Assembly (NCBI RefSeq): GCF_007859205.1
Contig: NZ_VOHP01000003.1
Location: forward strand, 91,101-155,100
Source: Streptococcus sp. sy004
GTDB lineage: Bacteria; Bacillota; Bacilli; Lactobacillales; Streptococcaceae
Length of the DNA stretch: 64,000 nucleotides
Direction of reading: 5' to 3'
Made by a program: the position numbers and the translations under genes
Part shown: positions 8,578-15,426 of the stretch, piece after piece
How positions within the stretch are numbered: position 1 is the stretch's first letter
Layout: the number at the start of each line of letters is the position of its first letter
The notes under the pieces: model-generated
The model's database searches: none
What the model saw: only the letters and a program-made list of their open reading frames with translations
Told to the model about the DNA's origin: nothing

Positions 8578-8770
8578 TAAAAATTGCTGTGGTGTACGAA
8601 TCCACACTAAGTGTTGACCGACTATTTTTTGTATTTTCGGGAGACAAAAGTCTTTTGGCAGTATGTAGGCCGTTGCACACGGAAACAACTAAGTCAAAGC
8701 GAGTCGCCCACCTGTTTACTTTGTACGGGTTCAATACAAATCGTGGATAACGGCACCAATACAGCATGTC
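8578..8770 (+). ncRNA. ssrS: 6S RNA
   Basis: About 190 nt with no coding potential, whose ends fold into the long interrupted hairpin of 6S RNA. ATTGCTGT near the 5' end pairs with ACAGCAT at the 3' end, GGTG with CACC, and ATCCAC with GTGGAT, leaving a large open middle. 6S RNA mimics an open promoter and sequesters housekeeping RNA polymerase. It has its own promoter and runs straight into tRNA-Lys with no terminator, so the two are probably cotranscribed and separated by tRNA 5' processing. Exact ends are approximate. The identification rests on folding, size and my recollection of streptococcal 6S next to a tRNA. Confidence 0.75.
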
Positions 8771-8843
8771 GCCTCCTTAGCTCAGCTGGCAGAGCAGCGG
8801 ACTCTTAATCCGTGGGTCGCAGGTTCGATCCCTGCAGGGGGCA
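8771..8843 (+). tRNA. tRNA-Lys(CTT)
   Basis: A 73-nt cloverleaf. Acceptor GCCTCCT/AGGGGGC with discriminator A; anticodon loop CTCTTAA between GCGGA and TCCGT gives anticodon CTT; T-arm contains GGTTCGATCC. CCA is not encoded. The tRNA-Lys(CTT) gene is a known integration site for ICEs in S. agalactiae; here nothing is inserted. Confidence 0.95.
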
Positions 8844-8855
8844 TGAAGAACCTCT

Positions 8856-8887
8856 AAAAAAGCCTGATTTGATAGGCTTTTTTATTT
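8856..8887 (+). terminator. Terminator after tRNA-Lys
   Basis: Stem AAAAAGCCT/AGGCTTTTT with an 8-nt loop and a following T tract. Confidence 0.85.
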
Positions 8888-8889
8888 TT

Positions 8890-8909
8890 TTTGGTCAAAA
8901 TTTGGTCAA
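8890..8909. repeat. Direct repeat TTTGGTCAA x2
   Basis: TTTGGTCAA occurs twice (8890-8898, 8901-8909) 2 nt apart, 46 nt past a tRNA 3' end. It could be a relic of an integration site or chance; there is no integrase nearby. Confidence 0.4.
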
Positions 8910-8924
8910 TTTTTATATGATTAA

Positions 8925-8952
8925 AACTCCACCTATTTATATAGGTGGAGTT
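8925..8952 (-). terminator. Terminator after the split HAAS/DUF4097 gene
   Basis: Perfect 12-bp stem AACTCCACCTAT/ATAGGTGGAGTT with a TTAT loop directly after the stop at 8956. Confidence 0.75.
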
Positions 8953-8955
8953 ATT

Positions 8956-10515
8956 TTATTCGAGTGTTAAATCGCCTTCTGTGACATTAAGCGTAAGCAT
9001 TGCTGTTTGGTCATCCAAGGTCTTGGTGACTTGTTGGAAATCATCTTCTCCTTGTTGAGTGTTGGCACCATTCATAAGATCGGGAGCAACTTTTAAGGTG
9101 CCACCCATCACTGACACATCAAGTCCTAATTTGTTTCTACTATCTGAGGCTAACTGAAGATTGATACTATTGTCCTCATTAGTCAATTTAACATCTTCTT
9201 TTAGAGAAAGGCCACTAATGTCAACCTCCGTAGAAGAACCAGTAAGAGTAACCTTATCCAAGGTTAGATTATTAGCAGTCAAATCCCCTCCACTCAAGAT
9301 GATGTTAGATTGAGCAAGATTGGTATTAGTAAATAGAACGGTACTTTCTACTACATCTAGTCTTAAATTATCCAATTGACTGTTTTGGAAAGACAGCTGC
9401 ATACTTTCACCATCTCCACTTGTGATACGACCACCAGAAATTTGGCTTGATTGAACATTAACATTGCCTACTAAATCAACTTGATCAATGACTTGATTAT
9501 TGATTTGAATTTCGCTTAGGACAACATCACCAACCAAACTAGTTAAACGTTTCCCCTTTGGAATAGATAGCACTACCGTCTGCTTCTCTGATTGTTTATC
9601 ATTCAAAAAATATCCAACAGCAGTCAAGAAACCTGTAACTCTCGATTGATTACTTTCTTCACTAAGAGTTAATTTACCCTGATTATTTCTAACGTTTAGC
9701 TGACCTAGATAATTCTTATTATCATAGTAAGACAGGTGAACCTTGTCATCACTTGATTCTTCAATTTTCATACGACGTGTAAACAAGGTCAAATCCACAT
9801 CAGTCACTTGATCGTAAGTCTCTGTTTGCTAAACAAAATCTCCTGAATACGTTTTAATATCATCAAGACCTCCATTAAGATAGCCAAGTCCTAAAAATCC
9901 TAGACCCAACATTGCACTAATACTGCCTGTTAGAAACAGTCTTTTTGCCATTTTTTCATGCTTTTTTCCCTCTTTTCTAATCCATTTCATCATCACAAGA
10001 ACTACCCAAAGCAGCATTTTTCCTAATATCAAGATAAACCAAACACCAAACAGAAAAATTGCTAAACATACCAAGGCTAATCCTACTGACATACTCGCTG
10101 CTGCTAAAGATGTTTGAAACAACATATACGCTTCCCACAAACTAACTCCAAAGCCAAAAACAAGTGTCATCATAACAGCGAATCCAAACACAGTTATAGC
10201 CACCACAACACCAATTAGCAGAAGAAAGATTGGAATCGCAAAGGGACTAATTAGAATTGCTGAAATCAGAATTAAGATAAGTTTTTTATTGGATGATTGT
10301 TTATTCTCATCTAGCAAATGTTTATCTAAAATATTTTCAATAATATCTTGAGCTGCCTGCCTAGGACTACCTAACTCTACCATAATTTCAGCTTCTTTAT
10401 CAGGCCCTGCCTCAGCAAAATATTCTTCAAAATAATCCATAGCCTCTTGATAATCTTCTTAAGGCAACTTCTTCAAATACTTACTTAACTTTCCCAAATA
10501 CTCGGTCTTAGTCAT
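8956..10515 (-). pseudogene. HAAS (DUF1700) / DUF4097 membrane protein gene with two in-frame stops
   Basis: Reading leftward from ATG 10515 gives MTKTEYLGKLSKYLKKLP, then TAA (10459-10461), then EDYQEAMDYFEEYFAEAGP, the standard continuation of a HAAS/DUF1700 N-terminus. The same frame runs through about four membrane segments to TAG (9829-9831), then continues with QTETYDQVTDVDLTLFTRR into a 280-residue DUF4097-type beta-strand repeat domain, ending at 8956. Read through, it is one 519-codon gene with domains in the expected order, no frameshift and two nonsense codons. The start overlaps the end of padR by 8 nt, as in PadR-membrane protein operons. Pieces from 10440 and 9807 are open but lack good ribosome binding sites. 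I call it a recent pseudogene; sequencing error or read-through cannot be excluded. Confidence 0.8.
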
Positions 10516-10828
10516 CGTTCAATCTCCCTTCAATAATGTTATCCACCGTCATACGATAAGCCTGCCAAGCCAGCTTCAAAAATTCTAACTGCTGACGCCC
10601 TTGTTCTGTAATCGTATAATACTTTCGCTGTCGCCTCTGATATTCCTTACTATAGGTTTCCAAATAACCTGCCTTTTGTAATTTTTTCAAGATTGGATAA
10701 AGGGTTGACTCCTTGATACTTGCTAAAAACTTAACTGTTTGACTAATTTCATAACCATAGGAATCGTCACGATCAACAATCGCCAAGATTAAAAATTCAA
10801 TCAAAACAGATGACGTTGGAAAGTACAT
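10508..10828 (-). CDS. PadR-family transcriptional regulator
   Basis: A 106-residue winged-helix PadR regulator: FLILAIVDRDDSYGYEISQ, STLYPILKKLQKAGYLETY (recognition helix and wing start) and RKYYTITEQGRQQL. It is preceded by AAGGAGGG and a consensus promoter flanked by two perfect palindromes, so it is very probably autoregulated. The next gene, overlapping by 8 nt, is the HAAS/DUF4097 membrane gene that carries two nonsense codons, so its main target may be broken. In related bacteria such operons often respond to envelope stress or drugs; this is family knowledge, not visible here. Confidence 0.88.
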   Translation of the reverse strand: MYFPTSSVLIEFLILAIVDRDDSYGYEISQTVKFLASIKESTLYPILKKLQKAGYLETYSKEYQRRQRKYYTITEQGRQQLEFLKLAWQAYRMTVDNIIEGRLNDD

Positions 10829-10860
10829 CTTTTCCCTCCTTTTTTATTGTATATAATTTA

Positions 10861-10883
10861 TATATATAAATATTTTATATATA
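10861..10883. promoter_or_regulatory. Palindrome A, candidate PadR operator at +1
   Basis: TATATATAAA-TAT-TTTATATATA: two 10-nt perfect arms and a 3-nt centre, immediately downstream of the padR -10 box and covering the predicted start site. Confidence 0.65.
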
Positions 10884-10884
10884 G

Positions 10885-10913
10885 AGTATATAGCAAATTA
10901 ATTGTCCTGTCAA
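10885..10913 (-). promoter_or_regulatory. padR promoter
   Basis: Minus strand TTGACA (10908-10913), 17-bp spacer, TATACT (10885-10890): near consensus, as expected for a promoter held down by a repressor. Confidence 0.85.
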
Positions 10914-10917
10914 GCCT

Positions 10918-10940
10918 AATATATAAATTTTTTATATATT
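10918..10940. promoter_or_regulatory. Palindrome B, second candidate PadR operator
   Basis: AATATATAAA-TTT-TTTATATATT: same arm length, spacer and core (ATATATAAA-N3-TTTATATAT) as palindrome A, just upstream of the -35. Centre-to-centre distance is 57 bp. Confidence 0.65.
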
Positions 10941-10953
10941 TTTTGAAACAACA

Positions 10954-10980
10954 AAAAAACAGTCACTTAGACTGTTTTTT
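10954..10980 (-). terminator. Terminator after the MFS gene
   Basis: Stem AAAAAACAGTC/GACTGTTTTTT with a 5-nt loop, six bases past the MFS stop. It is symmetrical and could also act on the plus strand. Confidence 0.85.
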
Positions 10981-10985
10981 ATCTG

Positions 10986-12203
10986 TTATTTTTTCTTATA
11001 AGTTTCTGGGAGTGTCATGATCATCAAAAGATAGACAACTGGTACTAGGAAGTAGAAGATGTTAGATGCCCAGTAACCCATGTTAGCATAAATCCAGCTC
11101 CAAATAAAATTCAAGATAGTGTAAAGACCATAAGTTACACCCCAGATAATACCAAACATCAAGGTTGCTTTTTGTGGGTTCATATTTGGCAACTCATGTG
11201 GAATATTGAGATAAACTGCATATTGGTAGAAAATCAAGAAACCACTCACAAAGAACAATAGATAAGCTAATAGCGATAATTTAAGGACAGCTACTGAAAT
11301 AATACCGAGTGCCATTGACGCAATTGCAAGAATACCTAGCATTACCAAGTATGGTTTACGTTCGCGGTTTACAGGGCTCTTCAAACGAACCAAGGTTCCC
11401 ATGATACCACCACCAGATACGGCAAGAACCATGTAACTAGCTTGGAAAATTTCTGGGAATTCTTTTGCCAATTGATTTGGAACAGTGTTTAGTGACATTA
11501 CATAAAGGATAAGAAAGGCTGCAAATCCGACAGCAAAACGCCATACAAACGAATCTTTAAGAGCCATACCGTATGAGTAAGTTGCCACTTGATCGGTACT
11601 TTGACCTCCTGTTTCAAAATCTTCAGCACAAACCAACCAAACAACAAAAGTTACAATCGCAACTAATGCAACACCACTAAGGGTAATACGCCAATCCATA
11701 CGCAAAGCATCTGCCCATAGAGCAAAAGCTACTGCGATTAAGAAAGCTCCAATATTGTAACTAGCAGTGATAAAAGATGAATAGAACAGTTTTTTATCTT
11801 GAGAAACAAAGCGAACAACGACTGGGTTCATATAAACCATGATCATTGAACCACCAAGTGCCATAATCATACGAGCCACAATATAGAACCAATAATTAGG
11901 CATCCAAGCTGCCACCATGGCAAAACAGAGAAGAGCAATGGCTACTTGTGCCGCTTTTTTAATACCTAATTTAACCAAAACAGCCGCTGCTAAGAAATTG
12001 GCAATAACACGAGCAATAGTAATCGTGTAATTAACCATCTCAGAGATAGTTGGGTCAACCCCTTTATCTCCAAAAAACGTTGCGACTACTTGGGGACCTA
12101 AACTAGATCCGCCGACCCAGCTGGCTGCAAATGTGATATAAGCAATCAGCAAGGTATAAAACATGAGAATACCCTTTTTAGGGCTGATATCTTTAGTTGT
12201 CAT
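10986..12203 (-). CDS. Major facilitator superfamily transporter, substrate unknown
   Basis: A 405-residue protein with about 12 hydrophobic segments in two six-helix halves, a basic loop after helix 2 (VKLGIKKA) and a long central loop (about residues 200-215). This is a typical MFS uniporter/symporter size. RBS AAGGAGG lies 6 nt before the ATG. A perfect cre box sits at the promoter, so expression should be repressed by CcpA on rapidly used sugars, hinting at uptake of an alternative nutrient. I cannot assign the substrate. It stands alone between terminators. Confidence 0.85.
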   Translation of the reverse strand: MTTKDISPKKGILMFYTLLIAYITFAASWVGGSSLGPQVVATFFGDKGVDPTISEMVNYTITIARVIANFLAAAVLVKLGIKKAAQVAIALLCFAMVAAWMPNYWFYIVARMIMALGGSMIMVYMNPVVVRFVSQDKKLFYSSFITASYNIGAFLIAVAFALWADALRMDWRITLSGVALVAIVTFVVWLVCAEDFETGGQSTDQVATYSYGMALKDSFVWRFAVGFAAFLILYVMSLNTVPNQLAKEFPEIFQASYMVLAVSGGGIMGTLVRLKSPVNRERKPYLVMLGILAIASMALGIISVAVLKLSLLAYLLFFVSGFLIFYQYAVYLNIPHELPNMNPQKATLMFGIIWGVTYGLYTILNFIWSWIYANMGYWASNIFYFLVPVVYLLMIMTLPETYKKK

Positions 12204-12219
12204 AACAACCTCCTTATTT

Positions 12220-12233
12220 TGATAGCGTTTTCA
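12220..12233 (-). promoter_or_regulatory. cre (CcpA) box before the MFS gene
   Basis: TGAAAACGCTATCA on the minus strand matches the cre consensus TGWAARCGYTWNCW at every position. It lies just downstream of the -10, at about +1 to +15, where CcpA represses. Confidence 0.8.
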
Positions 12234-12239
12234 TATAAT

Positions 12240-12269
12240 AATATATCAAGAAAGTAAGAGTTTTGTCAA
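12240..12269 (-). promoter_or_regulatory. Promoter of the MFS gene
   Basis: Minus strand TTGACA (12264-12269), 18-bp spacer, TATATT (12240-12245). The AT-rich gap further upstream (12270-12437) shows nothing else I can support. Confidence 0.7.
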
Positions 12270-12437
12270 TGGGTACGCTCATTTATTTTCAAGTATATTT
12301 TTTCACAAAATAGACGACTTTTACATAAAGAAAAAATAAAAGAAAGCCTAAACTGTTCAAAAATACTATCAGCACTATCAATTTACTCCATCTTACCAGT
12401 CAATTGAACCAGAAGAAAGTATGGTTTTCAACAAAAT

Positions 12438-12464
12438 AAAAAGTCCATAAGACATGGACTTTTT
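12438..12464 (-). terminator. rpsD terminator
   Basis: Stem AAAAGTCCAT/ATGGACTTTT with a 5-nt loop, followed on the minus strand by a T-rich run, 18 nt past the rpsD stop. Confidence 0.85.
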
Positions 12465-12481
12465 GAATATAATACTTAAAA

Positions 12482-13093
12482 TTAAAGCATTTTGTTGTAG
12501 AATTCAACGACAAGAGCTTCGTTGATTTCTGGGTTGATCTCATCACGCTCTGGCAAGCGAGTCAATGAACCTTCTAATTTTTCAGCATCAAATGATACGA
12601 AAGCTGGACGACCAAGTGTTGCTTCAACCGCTTCAAGAATCGCTGGTACTTTAATTGATTTTTCACGAACTGAAATCACTTGACCAACTTCAACACGATA
12701 TGATGGGATATCTACACGTTTACCATCAACCAAAATATGACCATGGTTAACGAATTGACGTGCTTGACGACGAGTTGTTGCAAGACCTAGACGGTAAACA
12801 ACGTTGTCAAGACGACGCTCAAGAAGAAGCATGAAGTTGAAACCAAGTGTTCCACCTTTAACTTTTGAAGCTTGAACGAACAAGTTACGGAATTGTTTTT
12901 CGTTCATTCCGTAAGAGAAACGAAGTTTTTGTTTCTCAGCTAATTGCAAACCGTACTCAGAAAGTTTAGAACGGTTGTTTGGTCCATGTTGACCTGGCAC
13001 ATAGTTACGACGTGCCAATTCTTTACCTGTACCTGTAAGTGAAAGACCCAAGCGACGAGCTTGTTTCCATGATGGTCCTGTATAACGTGACAT
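12482..13093 (-). CDS. rpsD: 30S ribosomal protein S4
   Basis: A 203-residue S4 protein, the normal length in Firmicutes: [19 protein letters not shown], then [19 protein letters not shown] and an S4 RNA-binding domain ([40 protein letters not shown]). It nucleates 30S assembly on 16S rRNA and usually represses its own synthesis. The start is ATG at 13093; the five extra codons from 13108 contain the ribosome binding site. It is monocistronic, with a long leader and its own terminator. Confidence 0.98.
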   Translation of the reverse strand: MSRYTGPSWKQARRLGLSLTGTGKELARRNYVPGQHGPNNRSKLSEYGLQLAEKQKLRFSYGMNEKQFRNLFVQASKVKGGTLGFNFMLLLERRLDNVVYRLGLATTRRQARQFVNHGHILVDGKRVDIPSYRVEVGQVISVREKSIKVPAILEAVEATLGRPAFVSFDAEKLEGSLTRLPERDEINPEINEALVVEFYNKML

Positions 13094-13242
13094 TGAAATG
13101 TCCTCCATAAAAAATTTATTATGGAAATAGTCTTAAAAGAATCCTGATTCGTGCAGTTAATCTTCGCCCAAACAGCAAAGGTTACTAATTTAACAACTAA
13201 CTGTTGACGAGCTCCATATTCTTATTGCTGCTATTTCACATA
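13094..13242 (-). promoter_or_regulatory. rpsD 5' leader, candidate S4 autoregulatory RNA
   Basis: About 150 nt of untranslated leader between the predicted start site and rpsD. In Firmicutes S4 binds its own leader to repress translation, and a leader of this size upstream of a lone rpsD fits. I have not built a secondary-structure match to the known class. Confidence 0.5.
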
Positions 13243-13248
13243 AGATTC

Positions 13249-13277
13249 AGTATAACAAAAAAACTAGGACTTGTAAA
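13249..13277 (-). promoter_or_regulatory. rpsD promoter
   Basis: Minus strand TTTACA (13272-13277), 17-bp spacer, TATACT (13249-13254). The -35 lies in the loop of the veg terminator hairpin. Confidence 0.8.
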
Positions 13278-13286
13278 GCCCTAGTT
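13262..13286 (-). terminator. veg terminator, overlapping the rpsD promoter
   Basis: Stem AACTAGG/CCTAGTT (13262-13268, 13280-13286) with an 11-nt loop and a minus-strand run of seven T. The stem begins inside the veg stop codon. Confidence 0.75.
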
Positions 13287-13566
13287 ACTCTTTATCTAAA
13301 TAACGAATCAAAGTTTTCTCAGTCAAAATATCCGAGTAAGTGTAAGATTCAACATAAGTATTTGCTGGAGTTCCTGGCATCGAAGCTGCGTCTGTGTATT
13401 CAACAATAAAGAGAGATTGATAGACTTCTGTCAAACGTCCAACTTTTGTTTTTTCACGTTTACGACCATGCTCTAAGGTCATTTCAACTAATTGCCCTTC
13501 ATGGTTTTTAATATCTTCTTTGATTTTTTTCATCTTTGCCACATCAGCAAAAGCATCACTACTCAT
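13285..13566 (-). CDS. veg: Veg family protein
   Basis: A 93-residue protein matching the Veg/DUF1021 family: AKMKKIKEDIKNHEGQLVEMTLEHGRKR, then GRLTEVYQSLFIVEY and SYTYSDILTE. In Bacillus Veg affects biofilm matrix expression and is abundant; the streptococcal role is not established. It is the last gene of the gdpP-rplI-dnaB-veg run, 9 nt after dnaB. Confidence 0.9.
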   Translation of the reverse strand: MSSDAFADVAKMKKIKEDIKNHEGQLVEMTLEHGRKREKTKVGRLTEVYQSLFIVEYTDAASMPGTPANTYVESYTYSDILTEKTLIRYLDKE

Positions 13567-13575
13567 CTATTTCTC

Positions 13576-14937
13576 CTAACTTTCTTCAAAATGGGCAATG
13601 GTTGAGAATTTATTGTACTCTTTTTGGAACATCAATTTGACCGTTCCACGTGCCCCACTACGATTTTTTTCTAAAATAACTTCAATGGTATTGTCAGTCA
13701 AGGCCTGTTCATCTTCTTTATCGCCACGATCATAGTAATCTTCACGGTAAAGAAAGGCAACGATATCTGCATCTTGCTCGATAGACCCTGATTCACGAAT
13801 ATCAGATAGAATTGGACGCTTGTCTTGACGTTGTTCAACCCCACGAGAAAGCTGACTGAGCGCAATAACTGGCACTCGCAACTCTTTGGCCAAGATTTTG
13901 AGTTGGCGAGAAATCTCTGACACCTCTTGTTGACGATTTTCTGGTCTTGTTCCTGTGATTAACTGCAAATAATCAATGACGATAAGGCCCAAACCACCTT
14001 CAACTTCTTTATCTAGCTTACGACTTCTAGCTCTAATCTCTGTAATTTTAATCCCTGGTGTGTCATCGATAAAAATCGGTGCCTCTGCCAAAGTACCCTG
14101 AGCAATCGTCAAACTCTGCCACTCTTGATCGGTTAGTTTACCTGTCCGTAAATGGTGAGAATCTACCAGACCCTCAGCTGCCAACATCCGATCCACTAGA
14201 CTTTCTGCTCCCATTTCCAGAGAGAAGATCGCCACTGCACGCCCTTGTTTTGTCCCAACATTTTGAGCAATATTAAGCACAAATGCTGTCTTTCCGACTG
14301 CTGGTCGAGCTGCCAAAATAACCAACTGATCAGGATGTAAACCTGTTGTCATGCGATCCAAGTCACGAAATCCTGTCGGCAAACCTGTCACATCTGACGT
14401 TTGACGTGAACGGATTTCTAAGTTTTCATAGTTGAGTTTAAGCACATCAGAAATCTTTTGAAAGCCATTGGCATGCGAACGCTCATTGATTTCCAGTAAC
14501 TGCTTTTCTGCCTTAGCGATTAACTCATCTGAATCTTGAGTTCCCTCATAGGCCAAATTGACCGTTTCTGTCAATCTACTAATCAACTGACGAAGCTGTG
14601 CTTTTTCAGCAACTAAACGTGCATAATATTCCGCATTAGCACTGGTTGGTACACTATTGACCAACTCGGCTAGATAAGAAACACCACCCACATTAGCCAA
14701 ATCTCCTTGTCGATCCAAGATATTTCGAATCGTTGTTGCATCAATTGCCTCATTACGGTCATTGAGAGTAACCATGGCTTGAAACACAACTCGATTGGCA
14801 TACTTGTAAAAATCATCTGGGTCAAGATATTCACGGACAGTTACCAGCTTGTCTGGTGAGATAAAAATCGCTCCTAAGACAGACTGTTCTGCAACTAAAT
14901 CTTGTGGTTGAAGCCGTAATTCTTGTACATCAGACAT
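13576..14937 (-). CDS. dnaB: Replicative DNA helicase
   Basis: A 453-residue DnaB-family helicase (called DnaC in Bacillus). The N-terminal domain (LRLQPQDLVAEQSVLGAIF...) contacts primase; the RecA-like C-terminal domain carries Walker A AARPAVGKTAF (about residues 209-219), Walker B LIVIDYLQLI and DIRESGSIEQDAD. It unwinds the fork as a hexamer. The position next to rplI and gdpP is standard in streptococci. An inverted repeat TTGACA-AGGT-TGTCAA lies in the 35-nt gap to rplI. Confidence 0.97.
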   Translation of the reverse strand: MSDVQELRLQPQDLVAEQSVLGAIFISPDKLVTVREYLDPDDFYKYANRVVFQAMVTLNDRNEAIDATTIRNILDRQGDLANVGGVSYLAELVNSVPTSANAEYYARLVAEKAQLRQLISRLTETVNLAYEGTQDSDELIAKAEKQLLEINERSHANGFQKISDVLKLNYENLEIRSRQTSDVTGLPTGFRDLDRMTTGLHPDQLVILAARPAVGKTAFVLNIAQNVGTKQGRAVAIFSLEMGAESLVDRMLAAEGLVDSHHLRTGKLTDQEWQSLTIAQGTLAEAPIFIDDTPGIKITEIRARSRKLDKEVEGGLGLIVIDYLQLITGTRPENRQQEVSEISRQLKILAKELRVPVIALSQLSRGVEQRQDKRPILSDIRESGSIEQDADIVAFLYREDYYDRGDKEDEQALTDNTIEVILEKNRSGARGTVKLMFQKEYNKFSTIAHFEES

Positions 14938-14951
14938 CTTTACCTCCTATC

Positions 14952-14967
14952 TTGACAAGGTTGTCAA
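14952..14967. repeat. Palindrome TTGACA-N4-TGTCAA (copy 1)
   Basis: TTGACA-AGGT-TGTCAA in the gap between rplI and dnaB. No T tract follows, so it is not a clear terminator. Other copies are at 20073, 22048, 33385, 38245 and 53564. Confidence 0.8.
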
Positions 14968-14972
14968 CTTAT

Positions 14973-15425
14973 TTACGCTTGCTTGACACTTAGTTGAATT
15001 AAACCGTCCACTTCTTTATGTAGCTTAACTGGGACTTCAATTAAGCCCAAGGCACGCAATGGTTGCTCCAATTGGATGTGACGCTTGTCAACCTTAATGC
15101 CATGTTGCTTGTCTAATTCTTCAGCAATTTTCTTCGCTGTAATTGAGCCAAATGTGCGACCATCTGGACCAACTTTTTCGACAAATTTCACAACAAGATT
15201 TTCCTGAGCTAATTGCTCCTTAATAGCTTTAGCTTCAGCCAACTGTTCTGCCTGAGCTTTTGCCTCAGATTTTTGCTTACCACGTAATTCACCCAGGGCT
15301 TGGCTTGTTGCTTCTTTAGCCAAATTTTTCTTAATCAAGAAGTTTTGAGCGTACCCTGTAGGTACTTCTTTAACTTCACCTTTTTTTCCTTTACCCTTAA
15401 CATCTTGTAAAAATAAAACTTTCAT
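14973..15425 (-). CDS. rplI: 50S ribosomal protein L9
   Basis: A 150-residue L9: N-terminal signature [21 protein letters not shown] with [13 protein letters not shown], a long connecting helix (about residues 45-80) and a C-terminal RNA-binding domain. This is normal length. It starts 1 nt after the gdpP stop and is translationally coupled to it. Confidence 0.97.
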   Translation of the reverse strand: MKVLFLQDVKGKGKKGEVKEVPTGYAQNFLIKKNLAKEATSQALGELRGKQKSEAKAQAEQLAEAKAIKEQLAQENLVVKFVEKVGPDGRTFGSITAKKIAEELDKQHGIKVDKRHIQLEQPLRALGLIEVPVKLHKEVDGLIQLSVKQA

Positions 15426-15426
15426 C

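Noticed and set aside
8552..8808. Short ORFs on both strands between rarA and tRNA-Lys
   Set aside because: They cover the 6S RNA and the tRNA; neither looks like a protein and the region is explained by RNA genes.
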